Below are positions 1-11,485 of a DNA stretch of 64,000 nucleotides, piece by piece. Under the pieces are notes generated by a model that worked only from the letters and a program-made list of their open reading frames with translations, was not told the origin of the DNA and made no database searches. How positions within the stretch are numbered: the stretch's first letter is position 1; each line of letters opens with the position of its first letter. The DNA is taken from assembly GCA_029532415.1 (NCBI GenBank), contig JAQOTA010000050.1, forward strand, positions 2,790,001 to 2,854,000, given 5' to 3'. The stretch is from Marasmius tenuissimus. Lineage: Eukaryota; Basidiomycota; Agaricomycetes; Agaricales; Marasmiaceae. Made by a program: the position numbers and the translations under genes.

Positions 1-223
1 TTCTCCGAAGGACCGAAGTCCGATAAAAATCAACCAATGATAAGCAAATCATTATCATAAAAATCGCAATCGCAAAAGTACAACAAAATCCCCGGAGAAG
101 CCAAAACAGTAATCTATGCTACTGCCAGGGGATCCTAGATGGTAAAGGTGATCCGGAAGACGTCGTCGAATATGATAGAAATGGAGATGAAATAGCAGTA
201 CATGATACATGGGGGGTGGAACA

Positions 224-1588
224 TCATTGTTGCTGAGGAGGCTGCTGCTGAGGCTGCTCGTGTTGCTGCTGTGTTCCATCCACCTGAGGGACCATGGGCG
301 GCTGCATGTGTAGTGCAGCTTCCGGAATCATCGCTGGAGGGGGCATCAAAGCTGTTCTCACCCGGTACAACATCATCCGATACCACTCCGGATCCGCTCC
401 TTGTTTCTCCTGCTCCTGCGTTAAATGTGTCAGATGTCCAATCTCCTTGTGCCAGGCGAGCCGCCAGTCAATGTTGCCGTTCTCGTCTTGAGGGAAACCT
501 TCATCGGGTGCCATTGGCATCGGCATACCCGCTATAGGACCAGGAAAGCGCATGCCCATCATGGTAAAGTTGGGGTCGAACCTGTGAGCGGGCTTGTGAG
601 TAACGACATAGCAAAGCAACAAAGCAAATCATACGCACGGGGCATACGTGAAGTTGGCGGGTTGCCTATTGGCATCCGAGTTCTCTCCATGCATTGCAGG
701 CGGCGGGGCAAATTGCTGCACGTTGGGGTCTGGGAAGGGAGTTTCTGGCGGGTGGTAATCTACATCGCCCTCTTCCGAGTTCCTTGCTTTCGAACCCTTG
801 CTCTTTTTCTTGCGCACGCGGTGGACACCTGTCCGTGGATCAACGTTGTCATTGACGGTCCAGTATGATCCTTTGCCACGGTCTGTCAGAGGGCGAGGAA
901 CTTTCTCGAAACAGGGATTGAGGGAGAGATTATGGCGGACAGAGTTCTATGAAAGCGGGGAGCAAAGAAAAGAGAAAACAAACGACGTTAGTAAACCGCC
1001 CACAACAAACAGTACCAGTCAAACAAAAACAGCGCGTCGCGAAGAGTCCGTCGATGATTTGTTTGTTTATAGTGGACGCGTTTCGCTTATTTATCATTCG
1101 AGTGAATCCTCCGTGGAAAGAGAGGAGATATATACGAAAACTACTACTATTTCTTCGCAAGGAAAATGGATTGATTCGGTACTCACTTTCCATCCATTGG
1201 GCGCAGTGCGAAAGTAAGGAAACTACATTAATGGATCAGAACCGATTCTCAACATCAAGTCCGTAGGACGCACTCTTGACTCGATGGCATAATATATGTC
1301 TTCAAGAAGGAGCTTCTGGTTTGGAGACCCTTTGATAGCGTATCTGTGGGCCAAGCGCATCAGTCAAAGATGGTCATGGAGTAGAAATCCAGTCAAAATT
1401 CACCGAATGAGAGTCGAATAAGGATAAAATGGTTTACTTCCGGGAGGCCCGTCCCTGAGAGAGTCGAGGTTTATAGGGAGACCGCCTGTTAGATCGTTCT
1501 CTGGGGGATAGTACGAGGGGTTGTTCATATCCGCTTGTTGATCTGGCATCATCTGATTCATTCCTGGGGCTGTTGGAGGCTGCGACAT
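224..1588 (-). CDS. Forkhead-box transcription factor
   Basis: A sequence-specific nuclear DNA-binding protein of the forkhead (winged-helix) family. The domain is assembled from five exons: 1588-1404 ends in [10 protein letters not shown]; from 1343 it reads [23 protein letters not shown]; near 1224-1190 [12 protein letters not shown]; from about 945 [16 protein letters not shown], then [16 protein letters not shown]. All junctions are GT-AG and keep frame (for example CG|gtgaat...cag|ATACGC). The last exon, after an intron near 600-648, is Met/Pro/Gln-rich and ends in a Gln tail. Start is the ATG at 1588, which gives a short acidic Asn/Pro-rich N-terminus before the domain; further upstream non-coding exons cannot be excluded. 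Length is roughly 330 aa. Basic residues [13 protein letters not shown] after the wing could be a nuclear signal. The family is certain; which fungal forkhead (cell-cycle Fkh type or another) is not decidable here. Confidence 0.9.
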
Positions 1589-2594
1589 GAGAAGAATGCG
1601 AGCTCAAGCGATGAGCAAAGGGGGTGTTGGGGGGACGTTGCGGTTCAGAGCAGACCTGTCGACACCCAACCATGGTTATGTCACGCACCACATAATTCCC
1701 AGGGTGCGCACGGACCTTCTGTCGCCGCTGGGCAGGGAATTATGAGGGTGGACGACGACGACGAGCATGCTTGGAGAATATGCACGACGATGAGCAGAGA
1801 GGGTGGAAGGATTGTTTGTAGTTTTTTTGGCAGTGAGGGCCCAACATAACGCCTCGACACAATACCAAGCAACGCAAACAAGCAAACAACCACAAAAACA
1901 ACCACAAAAAGGACAAATAATCCCCCATTCATAGCCCCTTCAACTGCGTTCAGCTACTTCGTTTCTTTTCGCAAAAAATGTTACTTGATCCCCAGTGAAT
2001 ACTTCAGATGCTGTGAGTGCACTGTCAATCTGGCGCCAGGGTGGCCTGGCATGGACTCCTCCGCAAAATAAATAAATAAATTCATCGAGACCAATATTCC
2101 TGATCTCACTAGTACTATTACTTACCTGAATGCTCCAACAAAGATTGGTCCTGATCAGATACTGTAATTTTCGCCAGACACGAGCTTCGCAGAGAACATA
2201 CAGGCAACAGCGTAAGTGCGGTTCAATCTATATTGCCCAGGTCCAGTCCACATTGACATCTCTAGCTTAGCCTCGTTCGTGTTGACCGACATGGGTCCAA
2301 GGAACCCGGGCTTTCTTCTTTCTTTACTACTACTTGCCTTTACCTGAAATAATCCTCTTGGTCTCATTACGCGAGTTCTCACGAAACCGCTGGATATGAA
2401 CTGGTTCCTGCTCTCTAACGAGCAATGGTTCACGATGCTCATGACGTCTCTAACTAGACAATTCCCGTCAAACCAGTAGAAGCTCTCTCCAACTCGCGAG
2501 CGACCGAGAGTTGAACTACCTGCAATACATTGGCCAATCCGAAATTTCGGCGAACATCAATCCAAACAGATCTACGTATCCTTCAAAGATGAAA
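1589..2594. other. Intergenic region upstream of the forkhead gene
   Basis: About 1 kb between the forkhead start and the STRIP stop, both on minus. It should hold the forkhead promoter and the STRIP 3' UTR. An A/C-rich tract with repeated AACCACAAAA units lies at about 1870-1915. A 95-codon minus-strand reading frame at 2155-2442 has no recognisable domain and no convincing splice partner, so it is not called. Confidence 0.5.
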
Positions 2595-5500
2595 TCAAAC
2601 ACTGTTAAAGCCGAGGTCAGCTCTCGAGCCGAAGGAACAAGTTTCTGGAAAGCAACTTACCCATAAGCATACTCAACTTCATCAACACCTGCGCCACCTG
2701 CATATGGCTCTGACTGTTCCCGAGGAGCTGGTCCTGGAAGCTCTTCCTCATCATCATCTAATTCAACAGCACTGCCGTCGTCCAATCCAAACGGTACAAC
2801 TGGCCGCAGTCCTCCTCCAGAGCTTGCTCTTCGGCCCGCCGGAGATTTAGGGAGGGCGGCCATGGTCTTGGGGCTCATATGCTACATAGGAGTATACGCG
2901 ATATGTTAGCCACATTGCTTTCAATCAGAATTCAGTCACCCACCTCCCAGTTATTTAGATTTTCATCAACAACCTCACCATCGTCTCGACCGGGATCGAG
3001 TCGTGCATCGTCTCCTAAATCTCCGATTGTTACGATACTTTCGCTGTCGCTGATCCCATCCGCAATGTCCTGGGCAAATTCTTGAGGGAAACGAGACCAC
3101 GCGGAGAAGAGCGAGGGATCCGCATGCGGATCTTCGGACAATCCCAAGTCTGAGATATATTCTTCGTACTCCTCCTCAAAGCTGATATCTTCACCGATGT
3201 ACGGTAAGAATATTGACGGGTCGGGGGCCTGAGACCGGGCGGGAGGGAAGACGTCGGCTTCAACTATGTTGGGGGTTCCCATTGGCCGTATGATGCCCGA
3301 CAATTCAGGTCCTGGATGCAATCCTTCCAGATGGTTTGACATGCTGCCAGACCGCTTATGCAACGGGCCTTGTTGGTTGGCAGTGGCGCTGGTTCCATAA
3401 CGTTGGTTGTTGTCTTTTTAGTCACCGAAAATGTTCAGAACAACGCCAAAATTGTGCGAGATAAGGATCTCACTTACAGAACTTAACCAAGTGACGCAGA
3501 GCGGTCTCCTGTGCCTACGGGCACGGACATGGTCGTTTTGACAATCAGGCCTTCTCGGAAAATAATACAAAAACTCACGGATGCATCGGTCACATCATCT
3601 ACCTCACCCCCAGTCAACCATTCATCTCTGAGATCTGGGCGGCAGTTCAAGTAAATGGCCGTGATGACCTTCATATTGCCTGAATAATGGCATTAGATTA
3701 TCTGAAACGCGCATTGCTATTAGTGTACGTACTTTGCCTCCACTTTCGTCCGCAGAAAGGAACCTGACTCTTGATGAGTTTGAGAAGATGCAGTTGTAGC
3801 ATCGGATGTTGAACTCGCAACATGCGTTTCAAGACAGCCTACATTCAATGGGTCAACTATGACGATGTCCGTTCCCATGGATTCGACATACCGAACTCTT
3901 GTATTGCACCAACATCCAAATTCGGTGCGATCTATGTTTCGAGAGCTTCTGCATGATCTTTGCAAAGTTGATAGTAGCGTAAAAGTTCCTCCACGAAAAG
4001 TCGGTCACCATCTCCACCTCTTCCTCGTGAACTTCACCATTTGGTAGAGTAACAGTCTTCGTAATGGTGTGACGAGGCGGCTTTAGCATGTTATCCTCCG
4101 GACGAATGTGTTGTGGATTCTTGGAAAAGTTCAGGAAACAATACCGGAAGAAGCTGTCAGTCCGTGAGCGCCAACTCTTGTGAATGAATTAAAGACATCA
4201 TACTTGTTATCGGGTGAATCTGCCTTTGACACCAGGGATGTCGACACCTCCTGAAGGCCAAACAACTTCAGTAACAGCAAAAGGCAATTGGTGTCCAGGA
4301 GTAGTTGTCCCAGATGGTGAAATTTCATGACATCTATGAACATGGGAAGTTGAGAACAATAATGTCGGAGTAACTATACATGACGACCTCCACTCACGGG
4401 AAACTTTGAACCATTTCAGGACTAGTAGGAGTATTGCCGAGACCGCCTTCGAAGTAATTTCACGATGCCGTGTAACATCAGTCTCCTCGAGTGTCGGAGG
4501 AGGGAGGTTAGGTTGCTCCTGAGCTGTTCTCAGACCAGTTCAAAGTTAGCGCTATGATCGTGGCAACCTTAGACTCACGCGATGCTACGCCTGGGGGGAA
4601 AGGGGACGTCGAAGACTGAGGTACAACATTGGTCGCGGCAGATACCGTTGCTAGAAGCAGCTTCAGGAGAACGAGCACCCAACCAGAGAGAACCGGTAAA
4701 ACCGAGCTCTAGACAAGGGGTTCGAATGAGTTGGCAAGTGGCAGAGTCATTCAGATACTAACATAGATTTGCTCCACCCTCTTCAGTCGCATCAAGTCCT
4801 CCTTTCTCTCTCTCGCTTTCCTTTTGTCCCCCGATGCTTCCGCCTTTTCGAGCGCTGCCTCCGCCTCGGCAATTTTGGCTTCCAAAAGAGCCAAATCGGG
4901 GAGAGGTTCGGCAGTCTCTGGGTCCTGACTCTCCATGTAAATATCTGCTCACAGAAAGATTGCGAAAGAGTAGACTAACCTTGGCCGTGAACGTCGACGA
5001 TTCAAACTCACTTTCTGCCCCAGGCATACGTTCCAGTCCGCTTTCGACAGTCATGCAATCCTCCCTTGTCTTCCACATCTGAGCTAGGGCGAGACTGACA
5101 TACATGTGTCGATTATAGAGTTTGTCCGCCTCGTCGATGGCGAACGGTACGAATCGCGCGTCTCTGCCTTGCGCCTTCGAAAAAGGGAAGAGGAACGGTC
5201 GAGTCTGATCCGTCTGATATTGTTGCTTCTTCGGTTTTGCGTTGGGGGGAGGGGGAGAAGGCGCCGGCGTTGGTGGCTGGATAGTGGGCCTGTTGAACGC
5301 TCCCGGAGGTTGTCCAAAAGGATGCGGTCCGTTGTGCGGCGGTCCATTGTGTCCCTCGAGGTCATCGTGATGATAATGATGTCGCACAGGGATGGGAGAG
5401 TATGCTTGAGAAAGTTTTGAGCTAAGGGCACCTGAAAGGTGTTTATACATAAATCCGATCTCTGTGTCCTGGTTCGGAGCTGCGGTGGGAGGTGGTGGAG

Positions 5501-6831
5501 GGGTGAAAGTTGGGTACTTCACCGAAGTCTCTTGCCGAAAAGCTTCGATGTCTAAAGGAGAGGACTTGATGATCGAAGGCACTGCGTCAAGTTCAGTTGA
5601 AGCTGCTAATGTGAAGGGAGATATAGTATACCCTTCGGAATCGACTGCGTAGGTAGCCCTGCAAGCTCACGAGCGAGTAACTTGACCCTAGCATAATCCC
5701 GGATCCCGCCAAAACAAGCAAGTAACGTTTTCCAGAGGAGAAGGAGAAGCTGCGCAGACATTTAAGCATGTGTACGAACAACAAAATTTCGGGAGTACCT
5801 TCTTGATGGGATACCCCTTTGCGTTCTTATCTCTCAGTCCTGCCACGAGATTGAAGAGATACACAGGTAGGGGGGGATCCAGGCTCACTACCATACAGTC
5901 TCTGTGAGAAGTGTTACGCCAAAAAGATGTGCAAGGTCACCCACTCAGTTCGTCCGCGAAGTCATCATGCCCTTTGAAGATCTCAATCAAATGATAAAGA
6001 ATTCCAATATACACAGAGATCTCCGTGAGGACTTCTTCCAGTAAGTCGGATTTGTCTTGTTGAGATATGCCAAGTTGCGCAATATCGGCGTCTGTGAGGC
6101 TCCTGTAGAACCAGATATGGTCTATAACAGTCTAATATCCAGGAGAGAGAACTTGCGCTATGAGATCTTGCTTGGAGCTAGCAATCTTGAGTGCCTCAAT
6201 CACACAGCTGACACCATTGGCAGCTCGGACAATCCTGCAGTTTTCAAAGATCCAATGTAGCTGGTGTTCCGGAGAGACGGTCTCGGCGAATGTGCCTGAG
6301 GGCCTGGTAAATCGAGTTGTATGCGCTCTCATGCAAAATCCCGCACCTTGTACGATGTAGAACAGGCGGCGAGAGTTCGTGAATCTTACAACGGGATCCT
6401 TCTGCTCCAAACCATCCAACAACATTTCGACGTGTAACCTTCGTTTAGCAAGACTACTTTTGGTCCATTCTATACCAAAAGTGAAAAGATGTCATTATTC
6501 CCTGCGCATGACTCGCAAAATACCCCAACGCACCTTCCCCATAACATCCCTGCCATGCCTTCAGGTTCTCCGCGACTTGAGGCATCTCGACGTACGAGTA
6601 AAGTTCATCCAGCTCGTTCATTACTGTATCTTCATCATCGTAGTTGAAGTCGTACCACCATTGCTGTAGGAACCTGTCGGTCACACACTTTCGTCGCGAA
6701 CAACATCATGGATGTACCTTGGGTTTGGGTTGGGAGGAGATCATGGTCCTCAACTGGCCGAGAGTAATGGAGTCCATGGCGGCTGTCGGCGGCCCTGCAT
6801 TGGCGCCATTAGTTTCTTGTTGTGTGTTCAT
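2595..6831 (-). CDS. STRIP/Far11-like scaffold of the STRIPAK complex
   Basis: Striatin-interacting protein (yeast Far11, Neurospora HAM-2, animal STRIP1/2), a scaffold of the STRIPAK phosphatase-kinase complex that controls cell fusion, septation and development in fungi. Start is the ATG at 6831 (MNTQQETNGANAG), with a first intron after QPKPK. Later exons carry the N1221 domain: QWWYDFNYDDEDTV, then LLDGLEQKDPVVRFTNSRR, then FGGIRDYARVKLLARELAGLP, and a Pro-rich stretch before RFVPFAIDEADKLYNRHMYV. The C-terminal STRIP region follows: LGQLLLDTNCLLLLLKLFGL, VLKRMLRVQHPMLQLHLLKL, IKSQVPFCGRKWRQ, NMKVITAIYLNCRPDLRDEW. The tail is acidic and Ser/Pro-rich. I end the protein at a TGA at 2597-2595 after a 59-nt intron (YAYG|V-stop). 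The frame near 5606-5631 is only kept by removing a 26-nt GT-AG segment; see findings. Many introns make exact exon edges approximate. Confidence 0.9.
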
Positions 6832-7064
6832 GTTGGATGTCAGATTTGGAGGACGATCGACATGAAGGTGTCAAACAAACGCGTGTTGTTATGGGCGCTT
6901 GTCGAACGGATTCCCAGAATCTCCTCATCCTGCTGTCTGGAGTTCGTGTGAATACTACACCCATTTACAAGATACTCTACATGTTGAAATTATATCGAAT
7001 GTCGTAAATACTTCTAGTTCCTACAGTGGACGAGTTGAATCGCGTCTATCTTCCAGATATAGCT

Positions 7065-8175
7065 CTACCGCTTCATCAACGTCAAGAATTCTTCCCTAGT
7101 CTTTTGCTGTGTCCGGAAACATCCCAACATACAAGACGTCGTAGTGATTGCTCCCGGCTTTTGCACGCCCCGCATTGTCATACAGAGATGCCTGCTGGAC
7201 GCGTCAGAGTAAGAGCATGGTATCGGTGTGTCAAACATACGTTGCCTCCATTACTACTGCGACTCCACGCGGCTTGATGGCCTCTTGGATAGCTAACGCA
7301 ACCTGTTTCGTTAATCGTTCTTGCACCTGCAACCGGCGACTGAAAGTTTCTGCGATACGCGCAAGCTTCGACAACCCTAAGACCAGCTTGTTCGGAATAT
7401 AAGCAATGGCAATCTATTATCTTCAAGTCAGCGTGAATTGACAGGACAGCGAGATCGTCACATACCTTCCCCGTAAAGGGTACGAGATGATGTTCACAAA
7501 GGCTTGAGATATCTATATCTCGGACGAGAACCATCTCGTCGTGATCTTCTGCAAAAACGGCATCGTTTATCACGTCTGGGGAGGGAAGAGAGTTGTGTCA
7601 ATCCACCCAACGCAAGATGTCAAGACTGAAGAGGCACCTGCTAACCGTTCTTCATAACCTTTGGTCATCCACATAACGGCCTGGGCATAACGTTCTGGGG
7701 TTCTCAAAAGACCCTCTCTGTCGGGATCCTCGCCGATACAATCCAAGATTGTTCTGACGGCTTCGGCAAGTCTTTTCTCGCGAGCTTCACGTTCCTCTGC
7801 CGTAGCAGTTAGGCGTGAGTAGGTCGATTTCGCTGCAAAAGGGTTGATTGAGATGCCGTCTATATGAGAAAGTGTAGCATGAGGCTCACCTGGCCAGCCT
7901 AACCCGTAAGAGTCTGGAACGAGATTCTCTGTCGTGGAGGTTGCAGCTTTGATCAGTGGTGTCGATACACCTGAGGGAGGACGAAAACCATATCCTTCAC
8001 GGATGCGGGGAGTGGATCGAGCGGGCGGGGAAGGTGGTATTGGTACTGTGGTCTGTGATGCTGATGCTGATGCTTCATCCGAGTTCTGGGGTTCCATCTC
8101 TTCTGTAAGTTCGAGCTTTTCTAGGCTCTTCGTAAGAAGATGACTGTGTGCTTGGTAATGCTCAGCTGAAGCCAT
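7065..8175 (-). CDS. GTP cyclohydrolase I
   Basis: Converts GTP to 7,8-dihydroneopterin triphosphate, the first step of folate and pterin synthesis, as a cytosolic homodecamer of FolE type. Start is the ATG at 8175 ([14 protein letters not shown]); the frame remains open upstream but without an ATG. A disordered Ser/Pro N-terminus of about 120 residues precedes the enzyme. Core motifs run in order: [40 protein letters not shown], then after an intron [33 protein letters not shown] (zinc Cys and His), [48 protein letters not shown], and after the next intron [14 protein letters not shown] (third zinc Cys), ending [12 protein letters not shown]. All catalytic residues I can recall for the family are present, so the gene looks intact. 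Confidence 0.96.
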
Positions 8176-8999
8176 GTCAAATTGAAGTTCTGAAGGCTGG
8201 AAGCGATTTGAAAAAAATCGGAGCAAAGAAAATGATGTGGACCGGCAATATAACCTGTATACAGTTCGGCTTATGATGCTATTTCACGTAATCCCTTGAG
8301 CTTTCCTAGAACAGTGTGGCGGTCCACCTACCCCGGCTAACCGCAACCGGATGTTGACAGAAATATTTGGGTCTCTCCTACTAGATATATCCTCCTCGGT
8401 ATAGCATTGTCGTCCCCCACCTTCAGCATGGGTTGCACTGCAACGGGAGGTTCCCTTTCCGATATCCCAGGGTGTCTCTGGTATATATACACCCCACCTC
8501 GCACTCACGTCAACTTTCAAGGCTTTCCCGTCTATCTCAGTGCCACACAGAGACAAATCCGAAATACTTGGGGGAGTTGACGCGTTGACGCTCCCATTTC
8601 ATAAAGGCTCTTTCATATGCGCCAACAATGCTCTCCTCACTCTAGTTTCTCTCCGCGGACTATGCCCTCTAGACCATGTTTTCCTGTCCAGTCTTTTCTC
8701 TTCCCCTCTCCGAAGCAGCCTCCTCCATCCGAAGTAGTAGAGGCACAAAACCTGCACGATTTGTCCACCTATGATATCTGGCTTGCGTCCCGGCGACTCT
8801 CGGGAGACGGGAGGGGATCTCTACTGGTTTCTGGCGCGCAACGACATATAACGGGGAAGAACATTCACTTGGCCTATCTGGTTTTGACCCGATGCACTTT
8901 CTGTTTTGTGAGTGCGGACCCCTCCTGGTTTTTTTTTTCTCCCTATGACGCCGACCCCAGCTCAGAAAAATTTGGAGTTACCACCCGTGCCGGACGGCC
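8176..8999. promoter_or_regulatory. Divergent promoter region, GTP cyclohydrolase I / ABC transporter
   Basis: Roughly 820 bases separate two divergent genes and must hold both promoters. Several short frames occur (for example minus 8284-8556) but none shows a domain or fungal-type splicing. A pyrimidine-rich run lies near 8685-8720. I see no repeat or RNA gene. Confidence 0.4.
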
Positions 9000-11344
9000 A
9001 TGATGGTCAGTTTCAATATTGTCCGGAGTCTTTTCCCTGCCTTTCGCGGTTATTCGCAGGTACGTTCATTACGACCGTTGCCAGGGTCAAGCTTTATTTG
9101 ACACGGAATCTCAGGCCCTGATCATAGATGAAGTACGCGCAGTTCTTTGCCTGCGGGCTCTAGGAGGGGCTAACAAACTCGGTGCTTGTTTCAGGTCCAA
9201 ACGTTGATTGCGTCGGGAGCATGTACCTGGTCTCGCCTCTTCAGTCTCTTGGGAACTGAGCTCGTTCGGCGGTACTTGGAGGGGTTTATGGAATCTCTTG
9301 CGTCAGTCCGAATTTATATTCACCCTTATTGTTTTTCACTAACACAACAATCCATCAAGTTTCCACAACGAAAATGTCGTTTTGGGTTCTGCCAGGTTCA
9401 TAGTGGAGCGGGAGCAGATGAAGCAACGCGTCCGTCTAGATGTCCCCACACTAGCAGATTCAGAAATACGCGACCTCCTCCATGAGTCCGACCTATTTGT
9501 CCGCTCGTTCCACACGGGAGGTTTCGGGGCATTGACGCCCTTAGATTTCTTTCAAGTCTTCTGCAAGTTTACTGAGATCGTTTCCCACCTCTTTCTCATC
9601 GCCTCAATGACAACCTCATTCACTCACTTTGGGATCCTTATCTTCTCGCTCTGCTCTGTTGTGCTCCCGCTACTTTTTTCTTACATCCGCCCCTTCTCCG
9701 AGGACGAGTCCGACGTCCTGTATACACCAAGGGAGGCTCGCGCCGCCGACAGGAGGGAAAGGATGCGCAATATGGCGTACAGTGATATGCACCATCCCGA
9801 AGTGCTTCTGTTCGGGATGGAAAATTGGATCATCAAGTCCTGGGCCAGTGCATGGAAGGTCGTCTACGACTCCGAGCAATCACAAACACCGCTACAATTT
9901 TCCGTCCTCTCTGGAATAAATTTCTCTGAGCTACTCTCAGTCATACAGAATGTACGTCGGTATTTTGTCCTCCCTTTAGGCAGCCTCGGGCTCATTTCCG
10001 ACCTCAGATTCCGTTCTTCCTACTGGTCCAATCGTCCTCGGCCTCTTTTGGCTCGCTCACTCTATACCGGAGCTCAGTTCAATCCGTTGTGTTTGGGATA
10101 AGCAACCTGCTCAGGACAACACGAATGGTCTTTCAATCTATCTTTCTGATGTCGGCGTTTTGTGCCAGTGTGGACATCAAGCCCAAGTTGTCGCCCTCTC
10201 CCGAGAAACAGGTTGAATATCAATGCACACCCGGCGGTGCACGTATACAGGCCAGGTCAGAAACCCAGCCATTGCGACGTTGTCAATGTTGACAAGCATT
10301 TACAGGAACCTCTCATACACATATTCAGGGTGCGACGAGCCCGCGTTGAGTAACGTCAACTTTTCTCTCGAACCGGGAGAGACACTCGCGATCGTCGGAT
10401 ACAATGGCTCCGGTACGCCGATTCCCTCTATCTCTCATCTTGTTCTGAAGGACATCTCAAAGGGAAATCAACACTGGCCAAGGTCCTTCTGCGGATAATT
10501 GATTTTGAAGGTCAACTGCTCGTGAATGATGTGGACGTACGCCAGTACGACCCAGCAGATTATCACAAGCACACCACCGCTGTCTTCCAGAACTTCTCGA
10601 AGTACAACTCCACTGTGCGGGAAAACGTCGGCCTAGGCCGTGTTGATGCACTTTCGCGGCGATCAGCTGTGGAGGCCGCAGTTCGACTGGCTCAAGCGGA
10701 TACACTAGTCGAAGCACTACCCGATGGTCTGCAGACCATGCTTGAATCACCCGGATTTGAGAACCTCTCCTACCCTGGCATGCCCCAACCTCAATCAAGT
10801 CGCCATCATGGACTCTCAGGAGGAGAGGTGAGTCGTGTGATTTATTTCTCTCCTGTTCCCCTGTTCTAATGTCTCTTTCTTTCATTTTTCCAATAGTGGC
10901 AGCGCATAGCCTTGGCACGAGCGTTCATGAAAGCTGAGAATCCCGAGGTGGACTTACTAGTGTTTGATGAACCGGTGTGTATTGTTTCCTCCGGTATTGT
11001 CCGCTCCGAATCTATTTTCGCTCATTGATTTCCGGAAGACTTCATCCCTTGACCCTCACGCACAGAACCAGATTTTCGATACAATACACCGCATATCACG
11101 ATCTTCTGACGGTTCTCCATCGAAGACCGTTATATTTATTACCCATCGTCTATCGACTGCCCGCCGTGCGGACAAAGTCGCTATGATGGAGAAAGGGGTA
11201 AGTAGTATCTGATTCTTTTATCCCACCGCAGGACCCAAACTTACATTTAACGGTTTTCTCCAGACTATATCCGAGTTTGGCACGCACGAAGAATTATTAC
11301 AGCGGAAAGGGGCATACGCTTCTCTCTATAATCAATCAATATAG
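9000..11344 (+). CDS. ABC half-transporter of the agaricomycete B-like type
   Basis: One membrane part plus one ATPase cassette; substrate unknown. Start is the double ATG at 9000/9003 (MVSFNIVRSLFPAFRGYSQ). Next come QALFDTESQALIIDE, VQTLIASGACTWSRLFSLLG and, from about 9397, the conserved VRLDVPTLADSEIRDLLHES. Hydrophobic segments follow, then the charged REARAADRRERMRNMAYSDMH. After an intron beginning near 9950 comes IPFFLLVQSSSASFGSLTLY. The cassette has Walker A GYNGSG|KST (split by an intron), Q-loop FQNFSKYNST, signature LSGGEWQRIALARAF, Walker B VDLLVFDEP, D-loop SSLDPHA and H-loop FITHRLS, ending YASLYNQSI. The ATPase is therefore complete, unlike the reduced and poorly recognisable membrane domain. 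The N-terminal frame breaks near 9060-9084, where a 25-nt GT-AG segment or two indels must be assumed, so the first 40 residues are tentative. Confidence 0.88.
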
Positions 11345-11485
11345 GTCTAGAGTTGATACCATAATGCCGTGAGGAAGGAAGATAGGCTACACTACGAGTC
11401 CGGACTGTTGTATAGATCGAACGATACAAATGAAAACATAAATACAACACTTAATCTGAATCTCTCGAAAAGGTGATCTGATCGC

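Noticed and set aside
2155..2442. 95-codon minus-strand frame as an extra STRIP C-terminal exon
   Set aside because: The 59-nt intron giving YAYGV-stop at 2595 is a better end, and the frame shows no STRIP similarity; more likely 3' UTR.
4712..4730. GGGTTCGAATG stretch resembling a tRNA T-loop
   Set aside because: No acceptor stem or anticodon arm can be folded around it, and it lies within an intron/exon border of the STRIP gene.
8284..8556. 90-codon minus-strand frame between GTP cyclohydrolase I and the ABC gene
   Set aside because: No domain, no splice partner, lies in a divergent promoter.
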